A stretch of 64,000 bases of DNA from Deltaproteobacteria bacterium UBA2409 (GCA_002343185.1 DDRT01000001.1:113460-177459); one strand, 5' to 3'; numbered from the stretch's first letter, positions 8,342 to 18,576 are shown. The notes: generated from the sequence alone by a model not told the origin. Program-made: numbers and translations.

Positions 8342-9313
8342 CTAAGCTAAATATCCATTTGGATGATTCTTATGCCAAAGAGCAGCAGAGCTAATTATAT
8401 CTTTAATATTAGTAAACTTTGGTTCCCAGGAGAGTTCTTTTTTAATTAGATTAGGATTTGCTACCAGAACTGGAGGATCCCCTGCTCTTCTTTCCCCCAT
8501 AATACATTCAATTTTTCTATTTAATACATCCTCTGTTGCCTTTAGAACTTCTAAGTTAGAAACTCCCTTTCCGGTTCCTACGTTATATGGTCTAAACCCA
8601 ATTTTTGCCGATAAACAAGCAGTTAATGCTCGAAGATGCGCATCAGCAAGATCTTCAACATGAATATAATCCCTGACGCATGTTCCGTCTTTTGTCTCAT
8701 AGTCACTTCCAAAGATAGTCACAGGTCTACCCTCAAGCCCTGCTTTTATAACGTTTGGAATAAGGTGGGTCTCAGGTTTATGATCTTCCCCTAGATCGGC
8801 CCTTCCACCGGCAGCATTAAAATATCTTAGAGCTACTGCATTTATACTTTTAGCAATTGTTAAATGCTCTAAGTATTTCTCTATTGCAAGCTTTGTTTCA
8901 CCGTATGGATTGACTGGCTTTAGTTCATGGGTTTCAAATAGCTCACCTTGTGGAACTCCGTACGTTGCAGCAGAGGAGCTAAAAATAATATTCTTTATCT
9001 CTGAAGCTACTTCTAAGAATAGAATCATTTTTACAACATTTTCTTTCCAGTATCTCCAAGGCTCTTTTACAGACTCTCCTACATTTATAAGCCCTGAAAA
9101 TAGCATTGCCGCATCTTTTCCTTTTGCGACATCTCGAACAACTTTTTCGTCTGCAAGATCAGCCTCAATCAAAGTTACTTTACTTGGGATTGCTTCTTTA
9201 TGACCTGAGGATAGATTATCTAAAACTGTTATCTTATACCCTGCATCTAGAAGAGCTCTTACTACGAATGAACCAATATATCCTGCCCCTCCTACTACTA
9301 GAATCTCTTTCAC
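8342..9313 (-). CDS. galE: UDP-glucose 4-epimerase
   Basis: An extended short-chain dehydrogenase/reductase that interconverts UDP-glucose and UDP-galactose with bound NAD, supplying galactose for surface polysaccharides. The 323 residues include the N-terminal Rossmann motif VGGAGYIGS, the catalytic serines in FSSSAATYG, the active-site YGETK (Y-x-x-x-K), and the ALRYFNAAGG and RDYIHVEDLA segments typical of GalE. Its start overlaps the end of the upstream membrane protein gene by four bases, so both are probably co-translated. Confidence 0.92.
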   Translation of the reverse strand: MKEILVVGGAGYIGSFVVRALLDAGYKITVLDNLSSGHKEAIPSKVTLIEADLADEKVVRDVAKGKDAAMLFSGLINVGESVKEPWRYWKENVVKMILFLEVASEIKNIIFSSSAATYGVPQGELFETHELKPVNPYGETKLAIEKYLEHLTIAKSINAVALRYFNAAGGRADLGEDHKPETHLIPNVIKAGLEGRPVTIFGSDYETKDGTCVRDYIHVEDLADAHLRALTACLSAKIGFRPYNVGTGKGVSNLEVLKATEDVLNRKIECIMGERRAGDPPVLVANPNLIKKELSWEPKFTNIKDIISSAALWHKNHPNGYLA

Positions 9314-11097
9314 CTTGTCTCCTCAATAGTAATAGTATCACATTCATCGCCATTAAATGGAATTTGAGTAGGCTCAACGCCTTTAGAGCTTATTTTTAGT
9401 TTTGTCTCTATATATTCATCTTCTAAGCTCACTAATTGATTGTTTATAGAAACGCTACATTTATTTTTGGCCTTCCATTTTATCGTGAGCTCATTTTGCC
9501 AAGGGGGAGCTAAGAGTGTGCCTTTCCCTAGAAAGTCTACATCTAAAATTTTATACTTATTAAAACTACCAACACTTCCTTCAAGTTTGAGCCAAGGAGC
9601 AAGAACACTTTCTTTTGTATATATAAACTTCAGTCCTACTATACTTTTGGCTGCCCTTCCTGAAATTGGCTCAGGGAAATTTTTAAAGTAGCCTGCAAAT
9701 TTTTCAGTAAAGCTCCCCTGAAGGCCGGAGTATCCGTTTACAAGTTTTTTACCAGGAAATTCTAAAATAGCTTCCCCATTTAGTTTTGCAAACTCGCCCC
9801 AACTTGAGATCTTATTATCTTTATTCACTTCTCCAGAATAGGGAAGAATAAGTGAAATTTCTGAATCAGGCTTAACATTATTAACTTTAAATTCTTCAAG
9901 TGCTATCTTTGAAGTTGAAAGCTCAAAAATTGTTAGTGGAAGTAGTACGAAAAATACTCTACTAGGAAGAAGTTTTGATGTTATCACTACGCCGATAAAA
10001 CTAACCACGATCCCAGCTCTTCCAATTGCTCTAAGAGAATCTAGTCCTGGAAGGATAAAACTAGCTACGCTATGTAATGATATCTCATCAAAATCGCTTC
10101 CAAAAGAAAGTGCCAAGAAGAATAAAAAAGCTAAAGTAAGTCTCTTCTCATTTCCAAAAACAAAAAGAGCCGGCAAAATTAATGAAGCCCAAAGTCCGCC
10201 TAGATAAATAAGAATAAGACTAAAAAATAGCCCGAGGCTCCCTACAATTTTTAGATTCAGATAAATACCAAGTAAAAGAGCGAAAGATCCAACAAATCCA
10301 ACAAAATGCTGCGCCTCTGGGTGAGAAAATTGAAGTATTTCCCTATAGAATACAGAACTAGAAGATATGTACGATAAAGGCTCTGCTCTAAATGGAAATC
10401 CTTCATAAAGAGCTCTTCCACTAAAGGCTTTCGACACTTCGAAATAGGGAAGCAAAACTGGAAGGTACGCCATTCCTCCAAGTAAAAGCCCAAGTAGATG
10501 TTCTTTTCTAATAAAAAAAAGAAGAAATAGCCCTAGAAAGTATGAAAGATAAACACCATAAAGAAAACTAAAGCCTAATAAAATTCCTAATAGAACTCCT
10601 CCCAAGAAGCCTTTTTTTAAATTTACTAAAAGTAATGCTAAAGGAAAAATAAAAACTATCTGTAACTGCGGGTGGCCAAGATGAAGTGCTAAAAAAGGAA
10701 GCCCTTGCATCATAACACCTCCCCAAAGAGATCCCACTTTGGAGCTTTTAGTTCTTAAATATAAAAAAGTTATAAATCCATTTAGAAATGTCACTAAAAG
10801 ATTTACAAGATTTACTGACTCAACAAAGCCTGCTCCGAGCTGTCTAAAGAAGAAGGCTAAGCTTGCAGGTACTAAAAAATTATCGCTCCAAGCTAAAACG
10901 CGCCCATATGGATACATAATTGGAAGATCAAACCATCTTGGAAAAAAGAATCCATGCTCTGGAATTAATTGAGCTATATAAAGAAAGATACTTATGTCTC
11001 CCGAGGCTCCTCCTATAACGTGGGAAGAAAAGACCGATAGAGCCTCACGCCTAAAGAGTAAAGTTGTAACTAGAAAGAAGATAAGCCCCAGTCTCAC
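9310..11097 (-). CDS. Polytopic membrane protein, probable GT-C-type glycosyltransferase
   Basis: 595 residues. Many hydrophobic segments fill about residues 5-390, followed by a roughly 190-residue extracytoplasmic-looking domain rich in beta structure. The first loop contains GGASGDISIFLY and FDLPIMYPYGR, reminiscent of the acidic first-loop motif of GT-C enzymes that use lipid-linked sugars. An assignment to a numbered family is not possible by eye. Translation starts at GTG. It precedes galE with an ATGA overlap, which supports a role in adding galactose-containing or related sugars to a surface molecule. Confidence 0.65.
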   Translation of the reverse strand: MRLGLIFFLVTTLLFRREALSVFSSHVIGGASGDISIFLYIAQLIPEHGFFFPRWFDLPIMYPYGRVLAWSDNFLVPASLAFFFRQLGAGFVESVNLVNLLVTFLNGFITFLYLRTKSSKVGSLWGGVMMQGLPFLALHLGHPQLQIVFIFPLALLLVNLKKGFLGGVLLGILLGFSFLYGVYLSYFLGLFLLFFIRKEHLLGLLLGGMAYLPVLLPYFEVSKAFSGRALYEGFPFRAEPLSYISSSSVFYREILQFSHPEAQHFVGFVGSFALLLGIYLNLKIVGSLGLFFSLILIYLGGLWASLILPALFVFGNEKRLTLAFLFFLALSFGSDFDEISLHSVASFILPGLDSLRAIGRAGIVVSFIGVVITSKLLPSRVFFVLLPLTIFELSTSKIALEEFKVNNVKPDSEISLILPYSGEVNKDNKISSWGEFAKLNGEAILEFPGKKLVNGYSGLQGSFTEKFAGYFKNFPEPISGRAAKSIVGLKFIYTKESVLAPWLKLEGSVGSFNKYKILDVDFLGKGTLLAPPWQNELTIKWKAKNKCSVSINNQLVSLEDEYIETKLKISSKGVEPTQIPFNGDECDTITIEETR

Positions 11098-11138
11098 AGG
11101 CTTATCAATATTACATAGAAGGGGTTTCTAAAAGGGCT

Positions 11139-14100
11139 TCAGTTTGATGCCCTTAGTAGCTCTCCCCAAGGAGTATTTTTAATTTTACTAGGGTGCCCCT
11201 CATAAATAACGTTTCCTGCTTCAAGCTCAATAAAATGATCAGAGCTTCCAATTACCAGATCATCATGTTCAATAATTATAACAGTATGACCCTTTGCAAC
11301 TAACTGCTTTAGAAAACTAATAAGCCTTCCAATGTCTGCTCTATGAAGCCCTGTTGTTGGCTCATCAAGAAGATAAAGAATATGATCTCTATCGGGAGAT
11401 GATAGCTCTCTTACAAGTTTAAGCCTTTGACTCTCTCCTCCACTTACCGTACTTGCATGCTGGCCTAAGGTTAAATATCCGAGTCCAAGCTCGCAGGCGT
11501 AGTGTATTGGTTTATGAATTTTCCTGAAATTTACGAAAATTTCTTTTGCTTCTTCAAAGGTAAGCTTTAAAGTCTCAGCGATATTTAATCCTTTAAAATA
11601 GATCTCTTTTGCTTCATCAGAAAATCTATCTCCTCCACAAATCTCGCATTCCATCACCGCATCAGGAAGAAAGCTCATCTCTAGCCTTGTATATCCTAGC
11701 CCTTTACACTCAAGGCATCTGCCCTTTCCAGCATTGTACGAGAAAAATGACGCGGTATACCCTCTTGCCTTACTCTCGGTCGTTTCAGCAAATACTGATC
11801 TTATGTGATCCCAGATGCTTAGGTATGAGGCAGGAGTAGACCTTGCATTAGCGCCTATAGGCTTTTGGTCTACAAAAAGAATACTATCGATCTTAATATC
11901 AGAGCTATATTTTCCTTCCCCAATCACTCCATGAACTAAAGATGACTTTCCCGCTCCAGAAACTCCTCCTATTACAGTAAGTGCACCAAGAGGTATGTCT
12001 ACATTAAAATTTGAAAGATTGTTTTTATAGGCATTCCTAACTCTAATAAACTTTGTAAATTCCTGCTCCTTCGTTCTCAAGGGCTCAAGCTCTTTTAAAG
12101 CCAAAGCTGTCGGAGAATTTGATTTAATCAGGCCTTTTGTATCTCCGCTAAAAACTATCTCTCCCCCATTTTTCCCACCACCAGGGCCAACATCAATAAT
12201 ATAGTCAGAAGCAAGAATTGTTTGAGGGTCATGTTCAATTATAAGAACACTATTACCGGAAGTTTTAAGTCTGTATAGCTCAAGAAGAACTTTCTTATTA
12301 TCTAAAGGATGTAGCCCAATGCTAGGTTCATCAAAGATATAGAGCACTCCCGATAGGGGGCTCCCGATTGCTGTAGCTAGCCTTACCCTTTGAAGCTCTC
12401 CGCCTGAAAGAGTATTGCACGCTCTTCCAAGAGTTAAGCTCCCAAGACCTAAGGATTCTAAAGTTTTTAATCTAACTTTTAATTCTTCAATAACAGGTTT
12501 TGAGATCTTTATAAGTCTTTCAGAAAGACTGACTGATTCAAGCCACTCTAGAACTTTTGAGATAGGAAGTGCTACTACTTCTTCTATCAAAAGATCTCCT
12601 ACTTTTACATACCTTGCTGAATTCCCAAGCCTTGAGCCGTTGCAAGTGGAACAGATCTCTCCCTTCTTGTTGACCCCCTCCCCTTTACACTTTTTACATG
12701 CTCCTCTTTTTGAAGAAAATGAAAAGTCCTCGGGGTCAGGTCTTAGGTATCCTCTGTTGCACTTTGGGCAAGCTCTTTCAGTACTAAAAACAAGCTCCTC
12801 CTTCCCAGAGACTACAATTATCTCCCCACCAGAAAGACTAACCCCTTGATCAATTGCGCTTTGAAGTATCTCCAAATCAACCTGTTTCGGGTTGCATTTT
12901 GCTACAACAAAATCAATTGAATGATCTTTATTCTTATCAAGGTCATAAGAAACGAGCCTTGGGCTTATAAAAACCCTGTCTACTCTAACCTCGGAGATCT
13001 CGGCGCTAATTGCTCTTCCAAAAAGCTCCCTATGAAATCCCTTTCTCTCTTTTATCATTGGAGCAAGGATTCTCACATTCTCTTTGAAGGTGTTTTTAAT
13101 AATTTTAGCAATATCTAGGCTGCTGCTCTCAGAAATAGCTTCTTCAGGGTGTTTAACGCAGTATTGTGTACCAACCTTTGAAAAAAGGAGTCTTAAAAAA
13201 CTATAGCTCTCTGAAAGAGTGCCTACAGTAGATAACTTTCCAGGCTGAAAGGTGTGTTGATGAACACAGATGGTCGGTTTTAAATTTTCTATTGAATCAA
13301 TGTCTGGTTTTTTTAGCTCTTTTATAAACTGCCTTGCATATGGAGATAAAATTTCAAGGTACTGTCTTTGACCTTCTGCAAAAACTATGTCCTTTGCGAT
13401 AGTTGATTTTCCAGAACCAGACGCACCTGTAATTGTTACCATCTGATTGAAGGGAATCTTGATGTCTATGTTCTTTAGATTGTGCTCTCTTGCTCCTTTA
13501 ATAAATAAAGCACTTCTATCTTTATTTAAAATCTTTCTAGGTATTTTTTTAAATTTTTTATTTAGTGCTTTTGAAGTTGGAGTGTTAGCTTTTAAAAGTT
13601 CGCTAAAAGTTCCCTCAAAGATCTTATATCCGCCCTTTTCGCCTCCAACTGGCCCAAGTTCCACGATCCAGTCACTTACACTAATCAGATCTAAATTGTG
13701 CTCAACGCATACAATTGTATTCCCTTTTAGTGACCTAAAAAGACTATATAGTCTTTCTACATCTTTTACATGAAGCCCAGTGGTTGGTTCATCAAAGATA
13801 AGCATATTGCCTGATTCTTTAACAAAAGGAACAAGTTTAAGTCTTTGTGCCTCGCCCCCAGAAAGCTCGCTAAGTGGGTGGCCAAGTCTTAGATGGCCTA
13901 GTCCAATTTTTGAAAGGATTTTCAAGCTTTCAATGCCTTCAAAAAAAGATACTGCATCATCTACGGTCATCTTAAGAAGATCATCCACATTTTTCCCTTC
14001 ATATCGAACCTCTAGCACTGGGTTTTGAAATCTTTTGCCTAAGCAAGCCTCACATGGAATAAACACGTCGCTCAAAAACTGCATGTCTTCTCTAATAAAG

Positions 14101-16091
14101 CCTGACCCTTTGCAGCTTCCACATCTTCCTCCACTTACATTGAACGAAAATGAACTTCTACTAAGAGCTCTTGCCTTGGCACCGTCCGTTCCAGCAAGAA
14201 GATCTCTAACCCTGTCCCAGACTTTCGTGTAAGTTGCAATATTAGCTCTTGGGGTTTTACTAAGTGGAGTTTGATCAACTAGAGTTGCGTCAAAGGCCTT
14301 TATTAGCTCCTCTTCAACAAGGGTGCTCTTGCCAGATCCAGAGACTCCAACGATGCAGGTTAGTGAGCCTTTTGGAATAGAAAGTGATACATTTTTTAAG
14401 TTTCTAGAGCTTAGGTTTTTTAATTTATAAAAATCTTTAAAATTTTTCTCCTCTCTTTTTTCTGAAAATTCTAAATTTTCTTCAGGATAATCTTTGGGAT
14501 CCCCAACAAATGTAACCTCTCCTCCAAAACTTCCTGCCTTTGGACCTAAAGTAATAAGAAGATCGCTTGATAAAAGAGTATCTCTATCATGCTCAACTAC
14601 AACTACCGAATTTCCTTTATCTGTTAAATCTCTTAAAGAATTAATCAATCTTTCAGTGTCCTGCGAGTGAAGTCCAACGCTTGGCTCATCTAAAACAACC
14701 TGAGTTCCAGTTAAATCTGTTCCTAATGCAGCTGCTAGGTTAACTCTTTGAGTCTCTCCACCAGATAGGGTTCTTGCCTGCCTATCTAGGGTTAGGTACG
14801 GGAGCCCTAAAAGCTCTAAGAATTTAGCTCGCAAGAGAAGTCCATCTTTTGCCTGATTCTCCGGTAGGCTCTCAGCAAAGTCTATCAAATCTGAAATTGG
14901 CAAACTCCAAAGATCGCTAATTGTTTTTCCATTTAATTTAAAGGCTTGGCTTTCTGGTCTTAGTCTTGTGCCTTTACACTTTTTACATAGCTCTTGAGAT
15001 CTATATCTTGAAAGGAAAACTCTTACATGCATCTTGTAAGATTTTCTTTCCATCCATGAAAACCATGGAATGATTCCACAGAACTTTTTTGAATCTTCAT
15101 TTAAAATATATTCTTTTATCTCCTTTTTAAGATCGATCCAGGGTGTATCTTCAGAGATCTTATTTTCATCTAGATATTTTTTAAGCTGTTTTCTCTCCCA
15201 GGTAGCTGCCTTTCCGCTCCAAATTTGAAGCGCTCCTTCTTTGATCGATTTTTTTGGATCGGGGATGGCTTTTTTTAGATCTAATGAAAGGGTATAGCCA
15301 AACCCTTTACAGCCCTCACATGCACCATAGGGGTGGTTATAAGAAAATAATGCTGGCCTTGGCTTTGAAACAACGATCTCGCTACATTCACAGAAAAAAT
15401 CATTGCTAAAATTATATTCTTTCTTCCCTTTTATTAATTTAACCTTTCCTAATGAGTATCCTAAACTTATCGAATCTCTAACTCTTTCCCTTTTAAAGTT
15501 ACTCTTTGTTAGTCGTTCAAGAACTACTAAGAAAGGCAAAGATGTTGCCTCATCTAGCGAGACTAGAGCTCCATTTTCAAGCACCCTTGAAAGGCCTAAT
15601 GATTCTAATTCGGTTCTCCCTTTCTTTGTTTCAACACATAATAGAGAGATCTCATTTTCCAATAATTCTTTGATTTTTTTTGTGGCTGTTTCTGGAGTAT
15701 CTCTAACTAGATCTTTTCCACATTTTGGACAGCTTGGTTTACTAAGGTTAGCAAAGATCGCTTTTAGGTATTCATTTAAATTAGTAAGCGATCCTACAGT
15801 TGATCTTGAGTTTTTGATCCTTGTTCGCTGCTCGATTGCAATCGCTGGCCTAACGCCTGTAATTCTTCTAGCGTCTGGTTTTTTTACTTTATCGAAGAAC
15901 TGTCTTGTATAAGAGGAAAAAGTTTCTATGTACCTTCTTTGGCCTTCAGCATAGATAGTATCAAAAGCTAGAGTTGATTTTCCTGAGCCAGATAGGCCTG
16001 AAATAGCAACCAAGGTGTCATGCGGAAGCTCAAGATTTATATCTTTAAGATTGTTGTCCCTTGCTCCTTCGATTTTTAGTTTTGAGCTCAT
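11139..16091 (-). CDS. uvrA: Double-length excinuclease ABC subunit A (tandem UvrA)
   Basis: UvrA recognises bulky DNA lesions and loads UvrB for nucleotide excision repair. This protein is 1650 residues, nearly twice the usual 940 or so, and consists of two complete UvrA units in tandem (about 1-850 and 855-1650). Four Walker A motifs are visible near residues 35, 585, 892 and 1380 (GLSGSGKST, GVSGSGKST, GASGSGKST, GVSGAGKSS). Four LSGGE-type signatures each precede a DEP Walker B, so all four ATPases look functional. CxxC zinc modules occur in both halves. The UvrB-binding region looks canonical in the second half (LAPMIKERKGFHREL) and shortened in the first. Chlamydial UvrA is known to have such double length. 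Confidence 0.93.
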   Translation of the reverse strand: MSSKLKIEGARDNNLKDINLELPHDTLVAISGLSGSGKSTLAFDTIYAEGQRRYIETFSSYTRQFFDKVKKPDARRITGVRPAIAIEQRTRIKNSRSTVGSLTNLNEYLKAIFANLSKPSCPKCGKDLVRDTPETATKKIKELLENEISLLCVETKKGRTELESLGLSRVLENGALVSLDEATSLPFLVVLERLTKSNFKRERVRDSISLGYSLGKVKLIKGKKEYNFSNDFFCECSEIVVSKPRPALFSYNHPYGACEGCKGFGYTLSLDLKKAIPDPKKSIKEGALQIWSGKAATWERKQLKKYLDENKISEDTPWIDLKKEIKEYILNEDSKKFCGIIPWFSWMERKSYKMHVRVFLSRYRSQELCKKCKGTRLRPESQAFKLNGKTISDLWSLPISDLIDFAESLPENQAKDGLLLRAKFLELLGLPYLTLDRQARTLSGGETQRVNLAAALGTDLTGTQVVLDEPSVGLHSQDTERLINSLRDLTDKGNSVVVVEHDRDTLLSSDLLITLGPKAGSFGGEVTFVGDPKDYPEENLEFSEKREEKNFKDFYKLKNLSSRNLKNVSLSIPKGSLTCIVGVSGSGKSTLVEEELIKAFDATLVDQTPLSKTPRANIATYTKVWDRVRDLLAGTDGAKARALSRSSFSFNVSGGRCGSCKGSGFIREDMQFLSDVFIPCEACLGKRFQNPVLEVRYEGKNVDDLLKMTVDDAVSFFEGIESLKILSKIGLGHLRLGHPLSELSGGEAQRLKLVPFVKESGNMLIFDEPTTGLHVKDVERLYSLFRSLKGNTIVCVEHNLDLISVSDWIVELGPVGGEKGGYKIFEGTFSELLKANTPTSKALNKKFKKIPRKILNKDRSALFIKGAREHNLKNIDIKIPFNQMVTITGASGSGKSTIAKDIVFAEGQRQYLEILSPYARQFIKELKKPDIDSIENLKPTICVHQHTFQPGKLSTVGTLSESYSFLRLLFSKVGTQYCVKHPEEAISESSSLDIAKIIKNTFKENVRILAPMIKERKGFHRELFGRAISAEISEVRVDRVFISPRLVSYDLDKNKDHSIDFVVAKCNPKQVDLEILQSAIDQGVSLSGGEIIVVSGKEELVFSTERACPKCNRGYLRPDPEDFSFSSKRGACKKCKGEGVNKKGEICSTCNGSRLGNSARYVKVGDLLIEEVVALPISKVLEWLESVSLSERLIKISKPVIEELKVRLKTLESLGLGSLTLGRACNTLSGGELQRVRLATAIGSPLSGVLYIFDEPSIGLHPLDNKKVLLELYRLKTSGNSVLIIEHDPQTILASDYIIDVGPGGGKNGGEIVFSGDTKGLIKSNSPTALALKELEPLRTKEQEFTKFIRVRNAYKNNLSNFNVDIPLGALTVIGGVSGAGKSSLVHGVIGEGKYSSDIKIDSILFVDQKPIGANARSTPASYLSIWDHIRSVFAETTESKARGYTASFFSYNAGKGRCLECKGLGYTRLEMSFLPDAVMECEICGGDRFSDEAKEIYFKGLNIAETLKLTFEEAKEIFVNFRKIHKPIHYACELGLGYLTLGQHASTVSGGESQRLKLVRELSSPDRDHILYLLDEPTTGLHRADIGRLISFLKQLVAKGHTVIIIEHDDLVIGSSDHFIELEAGNVIYEGHPSKIKNTPWGELLRASN

Positions 16092-16140
16092 TATTCTTAG
16101 TTAAATGAAAAGATATACCATCTGCATATCAACTGAAACC

Positions 16141-17307
16141 TTATGCACTTTCAACTATCTCTTTTATCCCTTCCTTCCAGGAAACCACCCTAACATTTCC
16201 TACTTGGTAGTCCTTTGATGTATTTGCGATACAGTATACCTTTGATTCAGGATAGTCAGATTTGAAAGTTTCTAAGTCGGAGAATTCATTTGGTGTGCTT
16301 TCTGACTTAATTTCTATACCGATTGGGGGAAGAAAGGGGCCTCGATTGATTATGATATCAATCTCTCTATCTGTGGTTGTGCGGTAGTGATTCAGTGTGA
16401 AATCTTTTCTTAAGTAGTCTCTGTGATGAATTAATTCATTTACAACAAATGTCTCAAATAGTGCCCCAAAATGAAACGTCCCGGCATGCACTGGTACGGA
16501 GAGGGTTTTATTGATTGCGTTAATAACACCACAATCAAAAAGGTAGTACTTGGGCGAGCTTATTAGTTGTTTTTTTACTGAGTGGCTCCAACCGTCCAGC
16601 CTTGTGGCAATTAATGTGTCAACTAATATTGAAAAATACTCCTGAACGGTAGTCACGGCTATTTTCAGGCTTTTTGCAAGCTTTGAAAAATTTATATGTT
16701 TCCCATTTAGCTGAGCTGCAAGCTCTAGGAACCTTACAAAACTATCTGACTTTCTAACCAAAGCTTCCTGCAGTATCTCTTCTTTGAGATATGTATTTAC
16801 GTATGATCTTAGCATCTCAGTTGGATCCGAGTTGGAAAGGTATGGCTTCGGCAATGTGCCAAACCGCAGTGCTCGGTAAAGATCTATCGGCTCTTCTAGG
16901 TTAGATATAGGATGAAGCCTTATTTCGATTGCTCTTCCTGCTAGCAGATTTGCCTCCGATCTTTTTAGCTTGCGCGCAGATGAGCCTGTTAGAATAAATC
17001 TAATTCGCTCTTTATATTTTTCGATCAAAAAATGTACTTCATTTAGAATTTCAGGAAGAAGCTGTATCTCATCTACAAAAACCGTGTAGACTGCTCTTTT
17101 CTTTAGCTCTCCTTCAATCTCCTCTCTAAATAATGACGGATTGGAGCGATATCTTGAGATTTCATCTAGATGTAAGAGATTTATAGTTATTCCTCCTTCT
17201 CCCATATAGCTTTCTACGAGAGAGGATTTCCCTACCCCCCTTGGACCAAATAGAAACAAAGAGCTCTCTTTAAGTAGTTGATTTAATTGTAGATATCGTT
17301 TGATCAT
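16141..17307 (-). CDS. AAA ATPase with DUF4143-type C-terminus
   Basis: 388 residues. The N-terminal AAA_14-like domain has a P-loop LFGPRGVGKSSL and the Walker B segment TVFVDEIQLLPE, followed by the sensor FILTGSSARKL. The C-terminal DUF4143 region carries REIDIII...IGIEIKS, a pattern like the PD-(D/E)XK nuclease fold. Members of this family are very common in genomes, often horizontally spread; proposed roles include toxin-antitoxin-like functions, but no biochemical role is firmly established. It stands between uvrA and the isocyanide synthase gene with no overlap, so it need not be functionally linked to either. Confidence 0.85.
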   Translation of the reverse strand: MIKRYLQLNQLLKESSLFLFGPRGVGKSSLVESYMGEGGITINLLHLDEISRYRSNPSLFREEIEGELKKRAVYTVFVDEIQLLPEILNEVHFLIEKYKERIRFILTGSSARKLKRSEANLLAGRAIEIRLHPISNLEEPIDLYRALRFGTLPKPYLSNSDPTEMLRSYVNTYLKEEILQEALVRKSDSFVRFLELAAQLNGKHINFSKLAKSLKIAVTTVQEYFSILVDTLIATRLDGWSHSVKKQLISSPKYYLFDCGVINAINKTLSVPVHAGTFHFGALFETFVVNELIHHRDYLRKDFTLNHYRTTTDREIDIIINRGPFLPPIGIEIKSESTPNEFSDLETFKSDYPESKVYCIANTSKDYQVGNVRVVSWKEGIKEIVESA

Positions 17308-17477
17308 AAACTAAAAATCGTATTGTTTTTTAGTTTAGCATATAATGTAAGCTCAAGATAGCGAAATCGAGCAGCTGCCCTATTTGTTGGAGCCCCCCTA
17401 GGCAAGTCAAGAAGAGCACACCTTTGATTTTGAGCTTCATCCATTTATGGGTACCCCAACTTCAATTAGATAGCATG

Positions 17478-18417
17478 CTACTCTTGAAAATACCCATAAG
17501 GTCTCCCTTCTTTTATGAGTACAGAATATCCGGCTTTTTTGGCTTCACTATTTTTCATAAGCACAGTGCTTCCATCCTTCATAAGAACAGCTACATTATG
17601 CCAAGGAGTTCCCCACTCGCTATCTCCGACTAGATTAATTCCAATTTTATTAGCCAATTCAGGATGCGGATGTATCGATAGCCTTAGTGCCTCAGGAAAT
17701 GCTCTATCAATTAACTTACCATAAGCTTCATTTCTTCTTATAATTTCAAGGGCTACTAGCTTTGAGGCACGCTTTCTGGCCTCATTTGAGGGAAAATTGT
17801 CTCTGCTTGCATCTTCGCGTAAAAATCGAGCCATTCCTACATACAGTCTAAGAGCATCACTATCTGATTCGATCTTTACTCTTACCTCTTCTATTGTAGG
17901 GGCAAAAGTTTCTATGAGCTTACTTCTCATAAGATTAGGCTCACTTTCTGATGAAAGATTCTCAAGTCCTATGAACTTTATTCTTTCGCTTGGGGCTAAC
18001 CCTGCAAGAGCTTTTTGATAGCGCGTTACTTCTTCATCCGTTACCCCAACTAAATCAGCAAAGACTCTTCCATCAGATACAATTGTAATGACAGCTCCAG
18101 GAGAATACACCTTCTCAATATCTCTACAAAGAGAGTCTAGTGTTTTTAGTGCTATCTCTTCTCCTAAATCAGGAAGCTTTCCAAGTACTTTTTCTCCAAT
18201 ATTTCTTGATTTACAGGGAAAGGCTGGAAGTATCATCTGAACCGGGGCGCTTCTTTTTACATAAAAAAATATCCTCTCAAGTATGTATTCTCCCTTGAGT
18301 GCTAAACTTTCTAGGTCCGACTTTTTTCTGTAGTTTCTAAGAACCTCTTCTATTAAAAAGACGGCTCCAAAGATGCTCCTTAATGGTTAAATTCTTCGCT
18401 GAAAGATCAGTTCTCAT
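17478..18417 (-). CDS. Isocyanide (isonitrile) synthase, PvcA/DIT1 family, with apparent 5' frameshift
   Basis: The uninterrupted part (from ATG 18236, 252 residues) matches the DIT1/PvcA family: ILPAFPCKSRN at its start, LPDLGEE, LDSLCRDIEKVY, IVSDGRVFADL, RLSIHPHPE and WGTPWHNVAVL. Family enzymes convert an amino acid such as tyrosine or tryptophan, with ribulose-5-phosphate, to an isonitrile. The same frame stays open upstream for 50 more codons with family-like sequence (EEVLRNYRKK, YILERIFFYVKR) but has no ATG, GTG or TTG. An ATG at 18417 with AAGGA upstream reads in the -1 frame and joins this frame if the run of five T on the coding strand (18355-18359) were four. So the gene is frameshifted, read by recoding, or wrongly sequenced. 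No PvcB-type oxygenase is adjacent. Confidence 0.8.
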
Positions 18418-18576
18418 ATTCTTGTTCCTTAATGTTAATAAAGATGTGGGTGTGGGGCGGCGCGCTCTAGGTGAAGAGCCAATAGAAATTACTTAAATTA
18501 AAGTTTTTTTCCATAAAAAGTCAGGATAAATGTTTTTAAACGTAAGTCAACAAAAATCGACATGTGCCTATTTTTT

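Noticed and set aside
8910..9399. Two 97-codon plus-strand frames opposite galE
   Set aside because: Antisense to a well-conserved enzyme and overlapping each other; no independent support.
12730..12750. GGGGTCAGGTC sequence inside uvrA resembling the dispersed repeat
   Set aside because: It is in frame within a conserved zinc-module region (encoding the DPEDF segment) and lacks the paired TGACCCC end, so it is coincidental.
12415..12849. Open frame on the plus strand opposite uvrA (144 codons)
   Set aside because: It is antisense to conserved UvrA coding sequence, has no ribosome-binding site and no recognisable product; low stop density there reflects codon use of uvrA.
15403..15912. Open frame of 169 codons opposite the 3'-proximal plus strand of uvrA
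   Set aside because: Shadow of the conserved UvrA N-terminal region; serine/leucine/phenylalanine-rich translation is typical of antisense frames.
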